A stretch of 62,472 nucleotides of DNA from Cyanobium sp. FACHB-13342 (GTDB lineage: Bacteria; Cyanobacteriota; Cyanobacteriia; PCC-6307; Cyanobiaceae): the NCBI RefSeq assembly GCF_014697415.1, contig NZ_JACJRT010000012.1, positions 1 through 62,472 on the forward strand, written 5' to 3'. The position numbers and the translations under genes were made by a program. Under the pieces are notes generated by a model. That model ran no database searches, was not told the origin of the DNA, and saw nothing but the letters and a program-made list of their open reading frames with translations. Below are positions 54,971 to 62,472 of the stretch, piece by piece. Positions within the stretch are counted from its first letter, which is position 1. Each line of letters opens with the position of its first letter.

Positions 54971-55588
54971 GTGAGCGACACCCATTCCGCGTCGATCCCC
55001 GATGCCCTCAGCTTCTTCCAGTTGAGCTGCGGCCGCTGGCGCTCCCAGCGCAGCAGCCACCACCTGCTGCACCGGCGCGCCGAAGCGGGGGGCTCCTTCA
55101 TCGAGGTGGTGGAACTGGAGGCCCGCGACCCCCGGCTGATCGCCATCGCCGAACTGCACGGCGAAGACCCGGCCGGCCTGGTGGGTGGCTGCCGGGTCAC
55201 CTGGAACGCCTCGATGGCCTGGGACAAGGCGGGGGAGGCCCACGAGGGGGAGAGTGTGTTCGGCCTGATCCCCACCGATGAACGGGGCCGGGCAGGGCTG
55301 TTGCTGCGCGATCGGGGCTACGCCGAAACGGCTCCCGTGGCCGGGCACTTCGCCATGGACGGGCGCGATGGCCTGCTGCTCACGACCAGCTACGAAACGA
55401 TGAACAGCCTGGAGCGCTTCAGCTTCGCCGGGCCGGATGTGCGCCTGCGCACCAGCACCGTGGAAGGCCTCTCCAACACGGCCTCGTTCTGCGTGGAAAC
55501 CCGGGTGCTGGACCTGCCGGAAGCGGCCGTGACCAGGGCAGCCGCAGAGCCCGCCCAGGGGGGCACGCTGTCACCGCTGGGTTGGTGA
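54971..55588 (+). CDS. cpcS: CpcS/CpeS family phycobilin lyase
   Basis: A 205-residue lipocalin-like lyase that attaches phycobilins to Cys of phycobiliproteins. The family start is DALSFFQLSCGRWRSQRSSH, with the conserved FxxxGxWxSxRxxH motif; later blocks are SFIEVVELEARD and RLRTSTVEGLSNTASF. The start is GTG. Its gene lies 91 bases before cpcG and on the same strand, linking pigment attachment to rod-core assembly. Which phycobiliprotein site it serves is not known. Confidence 0.85.
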   Translation: MSDTHSASIPDALSFFQLSCGRWRSQRSSHHLLHRRAEAGGSFIEVVELEARDPRLIAIAELHGEDPAGLVGGCRVTWNASMAWDKAGEAHEGESVFGLIPTDERGRAGLLLRDRGYAETAPVAGHFAMDGRDGLLLTTSYETMNSLERFSFAGPDVRLRTSTVEGLSNTASFCVETRVLDLPEAAVTRAAAEPAQGGTLSPLGW

Positions 55589-55679
55589 CGAACGTTACGG
55601 ACTGTGAGCCCTGCCTGAGGCAGCCGAACCCAGGCCCAGCCGCACTTCTACGATCCGCAGCGACGGATGCTGATGTCGT

Positions 55680-56444
55680 GTGGCCCTGCCCCTCCTGAAG
55701 TACGCGCCCACCACCCAGAACTCGCGGGTCAACCCGCTGCGGGTGGGCTCGGATGAGGACCCGAAAGCCGTGTCCATGGACAAGGCCATGGACCGCGAAG
55801 ACCAGAACTTCGTGATCGAAGCGGCCTACCGCCAGATCTTCTTCCACGCCTTCAAGGTCGACCGCGACCGCACCCTGGAGTCCCAGGTGCGCAACGGGCA
55901 GATCACGGTGCGTGATTTCATCCGCTCGCTGTGCCTGTCGGACACCTTCAACCGCAGCTTCTACACGCTCAACAGCAACTACCGGGTCGCCCGTCACCTG
56001 GTGGAGAAGCTGCTGGGCCGCCCCACCCACGGCAAGTCCGAAGAGATCGCCTGGTCGGCGGTGCTGATGACCCGCGGCGTCCGCGGCATGGTGGACGACA
56101 TCCTCGATAGCCAGGAATACCTCGAAGCCTTCGGCTACGACACCGTGCCCTACCACCGCAACCGGGTGGTCGGCTCCCGGGACCTGGGCGAGACCCCCTT
56201 CAACATCACCAGCCCCCGCTACGACGCCTACTACCGCGGCATCCTGGGCTTCCCCCAGGTGGTGTACACCGGCGGCCCTGCCAAGAGCATTCCGGCCCGC
56301 TCCCGCCAGCGCCGCGGTGGCTTCCCCGAGGACTATCTGCCCTGGGTGCGCAACCTGCCGGCCATGCGCAGCCAAGGTGGTGCGTCTGGCAACACCAGCA
56401 TGGATTACCTGTCCAAGGTGCCCTACCGCAGCATCGGCCGCTGA
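55680..56444 (+). CDS. cpcG: Phycobilisome rod-core linker CpcG
   Basis: A 254-residue linker that attaches phycocyanin rods to the allophycocyanin core. The Pfam phycobilisome linker domain occupies residues about 20-195 (DREDQNFVIEAAYRQIFFHAF; RSLCLSDTFNRSFYTLNSNY; LDSQEYLEAFGYDTVPYHRN). The C-terminal segment (residues about 200-254) is basic and binds the core. GTG start, VALPLLKYAPTTQNSRV, typical of CpcG. A terminator follows. No other PBS gene is nearby. Confidence 0.95.
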   Translation: MALPLLKYAPTTQNSRVNPLRVGSDEDPKAVSMDKAMDREDQNFVIEAAYRQIFFHAFKVDRDRTLESQVRNGQITVRDFIRSLCLSDTFNRSFYTLNSNYRVARHLVEKLLGRPTHGKSEEIAWSAVLMTRGVRGMVDDILDSQEYLEAFGYDTVPYHRNRVVGSRDLGETPFNITSPRYDAYYRGILGFPQVVYTGGPAKSIPARSRQRRGGFPEDYLPWVRNLPAMRSQGGASGNTSMDYLSKVPYRSIGR

Positions 56445-56466
56445 GCCCTTGCGGCAGCAGCAGTTC

Positions 56467-56492
56467 AGGCGGCCTCAAGGCCGCCTTTTTAA
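56467..56492 (+). terminator. Intrinsic terminator of cpcG
   Basis: AGGCGGCC-TCAA-GGCCGCCT is a perfect 8-bp stem with a stable tetraloop, followed by TTTT. It stands 22 bases after the cpcG stop. Confidence 0.88.
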
Positions 56493-56597
56493 TGGCCGGC
56501 AGGACGCCCCAGCGGTCAGTGGATGCTGACGGCTGGCGGCAAAGCCGACCGGGGATGGGAAAGTCGTTCACACTGATCCCAAAAGAAATCTGTCGCT

Positions 56598-57668
56598 GTG
56601 ACCCAGGCCCTCACCTCCTTGGCCCGCATGACCCTGCGGCAGCTCCGCCAGGTCGCCAGCGATCTGGGGGTGAGCCTGTACAGCCGCAAATCCAAGGACG
56701 AACTGCTGGAGGCCATCAACCAGCGCCAGGACGACACACCCCGCAGCCTCAAGGCGATCGAGGCTGAGCTCCCACCCGCGCCCCGCCCCAGTTCGGCCCA
56801 CACCAATGTGGTGTTCCTGCCGCGCGACCCGCAGTGGGCCTATGTGTTCTGGGAGATCTCCGAAGCCGATCGGGCCCAGGCCCTCGCCTCCGGGGCCACC
56901 CAGTTGTGCCTGCGGGTGGCCGATGTGACCGGCCTGGCCGGAGGGTCGGCCCACCCCCACACCCTGCAGGAGGTGGTGGTGGATAGCTATGCCACCGAGT
57001 GGTATCTGCCGGTTCCCCTGAGCGACCGCGACTACCGGGTGGAGCTGGGCTATCGCAAGGGATCCGGCGGTGGCTGGATTTCCCTGGCCTTCTCGTCGGT
57101 GGCCCGGGTGCCAGCCCTGCACCCCAGCGAACAGATCCTCGATCAGTTCGTGCCCTTCTCGCTGGACACCGCCCCCGCCACCCTGCCCACGCCGATGGAG
57201 CCGGCCGATTCCGGCTTGCACGAGCGCCTCTACCAAACCGCCACCGCCCGCTGGCGCCGTTTGGGCCGGGGTTCCGAGGCCTTCCACGAGTTGGAGGAAT
57301 CCGGGATCGACACCAGCGAGCTCAATGCCTCAGGGGCCGGCCTCTGGGCCAGTGGCCGCAATGAATCGGGCCGGGGTGGCGTGGCGGCCCGGCAGCGCTC
57401 CTTCTGGCTGGTGGCCGACGCCGAGTTGATCGTTTACGGCGCCACCGATCCGGCAGCGCGCCTCACCATCGGCGGCGAAGAGGTGCCCCTTTCCGCCGAC
57501 GGCACCTTCCGCGTCCAGGTGCCCTTCCGTGATGGGCAGCAGCTCTACCCGATTGAAGCCGTCGCGGCCGATGGGGAGCAGAAGCGCAACATCACCCTGG
57601 AGTTCAGCCGCTCCACGCCGGAAGACAACAGCAATCCCGCCGATAAGGCGGTGAGCGAGTGGTTCTGA
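56598..57668 (+). CDS. DUF4912 protein with Rho N-terminal-like domain
   Basis: A 356-residue protein. Residues about 1-45 resemble the SAP/Rho N-terminal RNA-binding helix pair (LRQLRQVASDLGVSLYSRKSKDELLEAI), and residues about 70-190 form DUF4912 (DPQWAYVFWEIS; ATEWYLPVPLSDRDYRVELG). A second beta domain lies near the C-terminus (FWLVADAELIVYGATDP, RLTIGGEEVPLSADGTF). Function unknown; RNA binding is only inferred from the N-terminus. GTG start. The next small membrane-protein gene begins 8 bases after its stop. Confidence 0.82.
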   Translation: MTQALTSLARMTLRQLRQVASDLGVSLYSRKSKDELLEAINQRQDDTPRSLKAIEAELPPAPRPSSAHTNVVFLPRDPQWAYVFWEISEADRAQALASGATQLCLRVADVTGLAGGSAHPHTLQEVVVDSYATEWYLPVPLSDRDYRVELGYRKGSGGGWISLAFSSVARVPALHPSEQILDQFVPFSLDTAPATLPTPMEPADSGLHERLYQTATARWRRLGRGSEAFHELEESGIDTSELNASGAGLWASGRNESGRGGVAARQRSFWLVADAELIVYGATDPAARLTIGGEEVPLSADGTFRVQVPFRDGQQLYPIEAVAADGEQKRNITLEFSRSTPEDNSNPADKAVSEWF

Positions 57669-57676
57669 GCCGCACC

Positions 57677-57859
57677 ATGGATCTGAAACGCGCCGCCGTG
57701 GCCCTCACCCCCATGGCTGGGGCCCTGGCCTTTCCCCTGATCGTGCCGGTGGTGCTGATGCGCCTGGGTCTGCCGGCAGCCATGCTCAGCGCCGTGCTGA
57801 TCGGCACGGCCTGGTTTGTGGTGATGTTGCGTAGCGCCGAGATGCCCGGCCACCACTGA
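57677..57859 (+). CDS. Small two-helix membrane protein
   Basis: A 60-residue protein with two hydrophobic segments (AGALAFPLIVPVVLMRLG and AMLSAVLIGTAWFVVML) and charged ends. No recognised family. The ATG is eight bases after the DUF4912 stop, so it is probably translated from the same mRNA. Confidence 0.6.
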   Translation: MDLKRAAVALTPMAGALAFPLIVPVVLMRLGLPAAMLSAVLIGTAWFVVMLRSAEMPGHH

Positions 57860-57985
57860 GCCACCCAGGCCCCGGGCGAGCACCGGTGGGAACCCTGAAG
57901 GGCGCCGCATCGGTTTCCCATCGCCAACCTCCATCCCCGCCGGGCCGCCCCTGGGCCGTTTGGCTGGTGCGCCCTGCTCGCTGCG

Positions 57986-59305
57986 GTGATCAGCGGCTGC
58001 AGCGCTGAGGCCCAGCTGCTGGGCCAGCCCGCCCGGCCCAGGCCCCTGCCCGAAGGCATCGAGCTGGCCTTCAATCACCGCGAAACCAGCCGTTACCGCA
58101 GCCCGATCACCGGCCAGTGGCGCCAGGGCGATGACCTGGAGGCCTTCGTGCTGGCGAGCATCCGCGCGGCCCGGCGGGAAATCCTGGTGGCGGTGCAGGA
58201 GCTGTCGCTGCCGCAGGTGGCCGAAGCCCTGGAGGCGCGGCACCGGGAGGGACTCACGGTGAAGGTGGTGCTGGAGAACACCTACAGCACCACCTGGAGC
58301 CAGGAGCACCCGGCCGATCTGGCACCCAACCAACGCACCCGACACGAACAGCTCAAGGCCCTGGGCTGGGGCGATGCGGTGGCGATCCTGCAACGGGCCG
58401 GCGTGCCCCTGATCGACGACACCGCCGACGGCAGTGCGGGCAGCGGCCTGATGCACCACAAATTCATGGTGGTGGATCGGGCCGTGGTGGTGACCGGCTC
58501 TGCCAATTTCACGCCGTCCTGCATCCATGGCGATCCCGGCGCCCCGCGCAGCCGCGGCAACGTGAACCACCTGCTGCGGCTGCATAGCCGCGAGCTGGCC
58601 GGCGCCTTTGCCGCCGAATTCGAGCGGATGTGGGGCGATGGGCCGGGAGGCCAGGCCGACAGCCGCTTCGGCCTGGGCAAGGGCGGCGGCGCTGCCCAGC
58701 AGCTGATGGTGGGGGCGACACCGGTGACGGTGCTGTTCGCGCCCCACCGCCGCAGCGATCCCCACCAGGGGCTGGGGCTGCTGAAGGAGCTGCTCTCGGG
58801 CAGTCGCAAACACCTGGACATGGCTCTGTTCGTGCTGTCGGAGCAGCGGTTGGCCGATGCCATGGCCCAGCTGCAAGAGCAGGGGGTGACCATCCGGCTA
58901 CTGGCCGATCCCGGCTTCGCCAACCGAGCCTTCAGCGAGGTGCTCGACCTGCTCGGCACCCAGCTGCCCGATCACCGCTGCGGCCTAGAGGCGGCGAACC
59001 GCCCCTGGCAGCGGCCCCTCGACGGGGTGGGCACGCCGCGGCTGGCCAGCGGCGACAAGCTCCACCACAAAGTGGCTGTGATCGACCACCGCACCGTGAT
59101 CACCGGCTCCTTCAACTGGAGCCCCTCAGCCGCCCATCAAAACGACGAAACCCTGCTGGTGTTCGACTCCCCTCTGCTCGCCGCCCACTTCACCACCGAG
59201 ATCGACCGGCTCTGGAAAGGAGCGGAGCTGGGCATCACCGAGCGGCTGGCCCGCAAGCAGGAGCGGCAGCGGAACCGCTGTGGCAGTGGGGTGCAGAGGG
59301 GGTGA
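57986..59305 (+). CDS. Phospholipase D-like lipoprotein
   Basis: A protein of 439 residues or more, with two HKD motifs: HHKFMVVD and HHKVAVIDH, each followed by a GS(A/F)NF-type Ser. This is the PLD superfamily, which includes phospholipases, synthases and nucleases; the reaction is not known. Residues before ISGCSAEAQ form a clear lipobox (VISGC), but the annotated GTG leaves no signal helix. The open frame continues upstream to 57899 with a good signal peptide but no ATG/GTG/TTG; ATC at 57920 would give a complete one. So the start is uncertain. Confidence 0.8.
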   Translation: MISGCSAEAQLLGQPARPRPLPEGIELAFNHRETSRYRSPITGQWRQGDDLEAFVLASIRAARREILVAVQELSLPQVAEALEARHREGLTVKVVLENTYSTTWSQEHPADLAPNQRTRHEQLKALGWGDAVAILQRAGVPLIDDTADGSAGSGLMHHKFMVVDRAVVVTGSANFTPSCIHGDPGAPRSRGNVNHLLRLHSRELAGAFAAEFERMWGDGPGGQADSRFGLGKGGGAAQQLMVGATPVTVLFAPHRRSDPHQGLGLLKELLSGSRKHLDMALFVLSEQRLADAMAQLQEQGVTIRLLADPGFANRAFSEVLDLLGTQLPDHRCGLEAANRPWQRPLDGVGTPRLASGDKLHHKVAVIDHRTVITGSFNWSPSAAHQNDETLLVFDSPLLAAHFTTEIDRLWKGAELGITERLARKQERQRNRCGSGVQRG

Positions 59306-59654
59306 GTGGGGTACGGGGAGAGGAGTGGAGGGACTTCTGAGCCTTGGCTCCGTTGGCTACTGGGGAGGCTTGATGGGTCTGGAGGGGGGCCAGGAAGCAA
59401 ACAGGGGCGCAGGGGAGGGCTCAGATCCGTTGGGAAGGCCGGGGTTCCGGGTTCTTATGCAGAAACTGCATGAATGAACCGGACAAGTCTTTGCTGTGGC
59501 AGATCAGCTCTGCTCATGCAAAAAGAGGCGGAAGCTTAGCCATCAAACACGAAAAGGGCTGAAGAAAAAGTAAAGTCTTTCAACCTTCTCTTAGTGGTGG
59601 AGCCTCCCTGTCCCTTGTGGGCATGGGGGTTCCAGGCACCACACCCCTGTCTCC
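59306..59654 (+). other. Intergenic spacer before the repeat-protein gene
   Basis: No gene or RNA is evident in these 349 bases. The first part is G-rich, and a small inverted repeat ATGCAG-AAA-CTGCAT lies at 59457-59471. The base composition falls from about 70% to about 50% G+C around here, which marks the left edge of the differing tail. Promoter elements for the next gene are expected here but none is clear. Confidence 0.5.
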
Positions 59655-62472
59655 ATGGCCGCTTCTGCCAACGCCAAGTCCAAGGGCTCTGCCTGGTTAT
59701 GGCAGAACCTGGATGCCACCTCTGAGCAAGCAGGTGATCGGGTTCCCTACGAGGTGCTGCAGCGAACCACATCGCCAGAGGCACCCCCAAACCCCACAGT
59801 ACCCAGGGTGGATGCCCTCACGGGTCTCGCTCTCGCCCAAACCAAAGCGAACAGCGATCTCAGCACTGCTTTTGAGGCAACCAGCAAGACCACTCCCGTG
59901 ATCCCATCGCGTCCGGAGAAGGGGTCTGGGAACGAAGGCAAAGGGGCAGCCGCTACGCCAGAAGCGCCTGTCCTTGCAGCCGTGGCAGCGGAACAGGCAA
60001 GACAAGCGATCGCCAAGGAAACCGCACCAGACGAACTCATCGGGGAAGACACCCCGTCGGTCGTCCTGCTCAACGAACCCAGTGCTCCTGAGAACTGGGC
60101 ATCCACGCTGGAGTCGTGGCACATACTGCTGCAGAAGTGGTCACAGGATGGATCGCTAGAGGCGGCGGCACGGGAAGCCCTCATGCTCGATGGCCCCAAT
60201 GCGAAACCCCAAAGCGAGGAAATACTTCAGAGCTTCATCTCAAATTGGTCAGTTGGGAGATTCGAGAACCTACCCGAAATTGTCTTCCTGTCCAAGGAGG
60301 CCATGCATGGCGCGATGGGTGCTTATGCCATCAGCACTGGGAAGATGTATATCAATACTGATTGGGCAAATCAGGCATCGCCAGAGCAAATCCATGCCGT
60401 TCTGACCGAAGAGCAGGGGCATCATCTGGATGCCCAGCTTAATTTTGTGGACATGACTGGGGATGAGGGTGACTATTTCTATCGTGTCCTGATAGACCAG
60501 ATTCCTACTGATGCACAGAAGCAAGCTTTACGCAATGGAAATGACTCGGGCTTCGCAATAATGGGTGGCACTCTGATTGCTGTTGAACAAGCAAGTGCCA
60601 ACTCAAGCATTCCTGGAGCACTGTCAGCAGGAGGCACAAGTACAGATCAGTCTTGTAGCATAACGGCCCTGAGTGATGGCTCCTCGCTAATTACAGGAAC
60701 CTTCTATGGAGCAATAACGTTTGGGAGCACGACACTCACCGCACCTTCCGAGAATAGCAGCGCCTTCGTAGCCAAGCTGAATGCTGATGGCTCCTTCGCT
60801 TGGGCCACTCAAGCGACAGGCGGATACGTAGCTTCTAATAATTGTGCAACTGCACTCAGCGATGGTTCTTCTCTGATTACAGGAAACTTCTGGGGCGCCG
60901 CAACAACGTTCGGGGGAACTACCCTCACAGCGGCATTGAATTCAGACATCTTTGTAGCCAAGCTGAATGCCGATGGTTCCTTCGCATGGGCTACTCAAAC
61001 GACAGGCGGATTCTTGCCTGAGTCGGGAGGTGTAACCGCACTCAGCGATGGCTCCTCTCTAATTGTAGGCAATATACAAGGTGATACAACCTTCGGCGAC
61101 ACCACACTAACAGCACCACGGGACTGGAGCGCATCCGGCTACATGGCCAAACTAAACCCAGATGGTTCATTTGCCTGGGCCTCTAAAAACGACGGCAATA
61201 CAGTTCTTGGCAGGATCACGGCATTAAACGATGGCTCTTCGCTGATTACAGGATCCTTCACTGGCACCGCAACGTTTGGGGGAATCACCCTCACATCGAC
61301 AAACGCTTTTCCATTATTCGTAGCAAAGGTTAATGCCGATGGCTCCTACGCATGGGCTACACAAGCAGAAGGCATTTATGGGGGCGGGATTAGCAGCATC
61401 ACGGCACTCAGCGATGGCTCTTCTCTGATTACAGGATCCTTCACTGGCACCGCAACGTTTGGGGGAATCACCCTCATCACAACGGATTACTACCAGCCAT
61501 ATGCCAATAGTGATATGTACGCAGCAAAGCTGAATCCCGATGGCTCCTTCGCCTGGGCCATCAGAGTCGGAGGGTTTTACAATGAAAATGGAAAGAGCAT
61601 CACCGCATTCAGCGATGGCTCCTCACTGATTACAGGATCCTTCAGAGGCACAGTAACGTTCGGGAGCACGACCCTAACCTCGGCTTCAAATACCTATGAT
61701 GATGTCTTCGTGGCCAAGCTCAATCCCGATGGCTCCTTCGCTTGGGCCAACCGGGGCGGGGGCACAAACTATGAGAAAGTAAACAGTATCACGTCGTTCA
61801 GCGATGGTTCCTCGCTGATATCAGGATTCTTCTATAACTCCACAAACTTCGGGAGCACTACACTCACATCTACTGGAGGGGCTGACATTTTCGTAGCCAA
61901 GCTCAATGCTGGGGGAGCGTGGGCTTCGTCATGGAATACAACTCAAGCCGTCAATAGCGGGCAAGCAGTCTTTTCGATACCTGGCACGCCGGCTGCTGTT
62001 GGCAATCTCCTGACTGCTTCCAACACCACTGCTGATCCAGATGGTAACGGCCCCTTCTCCTACTCCTGGCAAACCTCCTCCAACGGCACCACCTGGTCTC
62101 CTGTTGGCACCAACAGTTCCTCCTACACCATTCTGGCCGCCGATGAAGGCAAGCAGCTTCAGCTAGTCGTCTCCTACACAGACGGCCTAAGTTTCAACGA
62201 ATTGGTCACCTCCTCGGGGGGAACCATTCCATTCTTCAACAACGGGCAAGCAGTCTTTTCGATATCCGGCACGCCGGCTGTTGGCAATCTCCTGACCGCT
62301 TCCAACACCACTGCTGATCCAGATAATAACGGCACCTTCACCTACTCCTGGCAAACCTCCTCCAACGGCACCACCTGGTCTCCTGTTGGCACCAACAGCT
62401 CCTCCTACACCATTCTGGCCGCCGACGAAGGCAAGCAGCTTCAGCTCGTCGTCTCCTACACCGACGCCCAAG
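59655..62472 (+). CDS. Large repetitive exported or surface protein, 5' part
   Basis: An open frame of at least 939 codons with no stop, running off the right edge. The ATG is the only possible start, since an in-frame TAG lies 61 bases upstream. Residues about 1-200 are Ala/Thr/Pro-rich and largely disordered. Residues about 215-330 form a folded module with TEEQGHHLDAQLNF and SPEQIHAVL; similar modules with E-E-x-G-H-x-x-D stand at the N-terminus of large cyanobacterial repeat proteins. Then come seven SBBP/propeller-like repeats and two Ig-like repeats. G+C and codon use differ from the rest of the window. No signal peptide is seen; type I secretion through the missing C-terminus is plausible. 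Confidence 0.88.
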   Translation, partial: MAASANAKSKGSAWLWQNLDATSEQAGDRVPYEVLQRTTSPEAPPNPTVPRVDALTGLALAQTKANSDLSTAFEATSKTTPVIPSRPEKGSGNEGKGAAATPEAPVLAAVAAEQARQAIAKETAPDELIGEDTPSVVLLNEPSAPENWASTLESWHILLQKWSQDGSLEAAAREALMLDGPNAKPQSEEILQSFISNWSVGRFENLPEIVFLSKEAMHGAMGAYAISTGKMYINTDWANQASPEQIHAVLTEEQGHHLDAQLNFVDMTGDEGDYFYRVLIDQIPTDAQKQALRNGNDSGFAIMGGTLIAVEQASANSSIPGALSAGGTSTDQSCSITALSDGSSLITGTFYGAITFGSTTLTAPSENSSAFVAKLNADGSFAWATQATGGYVASNNCATALSDGSSLITGNFWGAATTFGGTTLTAALNSDIFVAKLNADGSFAWATQTTGGFLPESGGVTALSDGSSLIVGNIQGDTTFGDTTLTAPRDWSASGYMAKLNPDGSFAWASKNDGNTVLGRITALNDGSSLITGSFTGTATFGGITLTSTNAFPLFVAKVNADGSYAWATQAEGIYGGGISSITALSDGSSLITGSFTGTATFGGITLITTDYYQPYANSDMYAAKLNPDGSFAWAIRVGGFYNENGKSITAFSDGSSLITGSFRGTVTFGSTTLTSASNTYDDVFVAKLNPDGSFAWANRGGGTNYEKVNSITSFSDGSSLISGFFYNSTNFGSTTLTSTGGADIFVAKLNAGGAWASSWNTTQAVNSGQAVFSIPGTPAAVGNLLTASNTTADPDGNGPFSYSWQTSSNGTTWSPVGTNSSSYTILAADEGKQLQLVVSYTDGLSFNELVTSSGGTIPFFNNGQAVFSISGTPAVGNLLTASNTTADPDNNGTFTYSWQTSSNGTTWSPVGTNSSSYTILAADEGKQLQLVVSYTDAQ
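60658..61920 (+). repeat. Seven propeller-like protein repeats of about 61-67 residues
   Basis: Repeat units align on the motif ALSDGSSLITGSFTGTATFG followed by TTLTS, then VFVAKLNADGSFAWA. Motif starts are at 60675, 60861, 61047, 61230, 61413, 61614 and 61803, so spacings are 186, 186, 183, 183, 201 and 189 bases, all multiples of three. Copies four and five are almost identical in DNA over about 60 bases. The pattern resembles SBBP beta-propeller units; seven copies could close one propeller. Confidence 0.88.
61951..62472 (+). repeat. Two Ig-like protein repeats of 95 residues, second one cut
   Basis: Two units begin GQAVFSIPGTPAAVGNLL and GQAVFSISGTPAVGNLL, 285 bases apart. They share TASNTTADPD, then YSWQTSSNGTTWSPVGTNSS and EGKQLQLVVSYTD. 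The DNA is nearly identical over most of the unit. This Ig-like module is common in large adhesin-like cyanobacterial proteins. The array continues beyond the window. Confidence 0.88.

Noticed and set aside
59617-59901. 94-residue frame at the start of the repeat-protein gene
   Set aside because: It is out of frame with the long open frame from 59655 and has no support.
60658-61920. Regular repeats that could suggest a CRISPR array
   Set aside because: Spacing is about 183-201 bases, all multiples of three and in one open reading frame; they are protein repeats without the short palindromic units of CRISPR.

Overview
The window is cyanobacterial: it carries psbA (partial), psbX, ycf66, cp12, a high-light-inducible protein, a phycobilin lyase, the rod-core linker cpcG, ferredoxin-thioredoxin reductase and the suf/sufR locus. 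Very high G+C, dense packing, frequent GTG/TTG starts and a circularly permuted two-piece tmRNA with the tag ANNIVRFSRQTAPVAA point to an alpha-cyanobacterium of the Cyanobium/Synechococcus group with phycobilisomes. The assignment is inferred from gene content and not from any database search. I see no rRNA, CRISPR array, insertion sequence or prophage.

Layout. 0-6 kb: start of psbA, two small exported proteins, aspartoacylase, a glutathionyl-hydroquinone-reductase-like protein, a DUF2301 membrane protein overlapping an ABC-F ATPase. 6-14 kb: cp12, obg, an orphan MalK/GgtA-type ATPase, then a leftward dnaJ-hemB-VOC-mutS2 block. 14-18 kb: small exported proteins, a lower-G+C patch with a SemiSWEET gene, a methyltransferase-pirin pair and the permuted ssrA. 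18-27.6 kb: an RlmL-like methylase, a histidine phosphatase, two small membrane proteins, smc, a PRC-barrel protein, msrB, an LpxB-like protein and tRNA-Leu(GAG). 27.7-38 kb: accC, psbX-ycf66, two tandem lipoproteins, hli next to an ABC exporter, HIT, comM/yifB, rpsU, DUF3747 and def. 38-46.4 kb: an S9 peptidase overlapping gltS, then the leftward operon mtnA-kinase-class II aldolase, then an NtcA-type promoter driving amt and an unusual PII gene. 46-54 kb: DUF1543, a methyltransferase, and the leftward operon ftrC-sufB-sufC-sufD-sufS divergent from sufR with a clear operator between. 54-59.3 kb: EamA transporter, cpcS-type lyase, cpcG, DUF4912 protein and a phospholipase D-like lipoprotein. 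59.6 kb to the right edge: one long, lower-G+C, highly repetitive open reading frame that runs off the window, a large surface or secreted protein.

How parts work together. ftrC-suf-sufR couples Fe-S assembly, its repressor and an Fe-S redox enzyme that drives light regulation of the Calvin cycle; cp12 and several PSII/PBS genes serve the same photosynthetic economy. amt plus the PII variant form an ammonium-uptake unit with a plausible NtcA site. mtnA-kinase-aldolase looks like a complete route for recycling the sugar part of 5'-deoxyadenosine or methylthioadenosine. The most interesting items are this salvage operon, the PII paralogue lacking both known T-loop modification residues, the permuted tmRNA, the ftrC-led suf operon and the repeat protein at the right edge.
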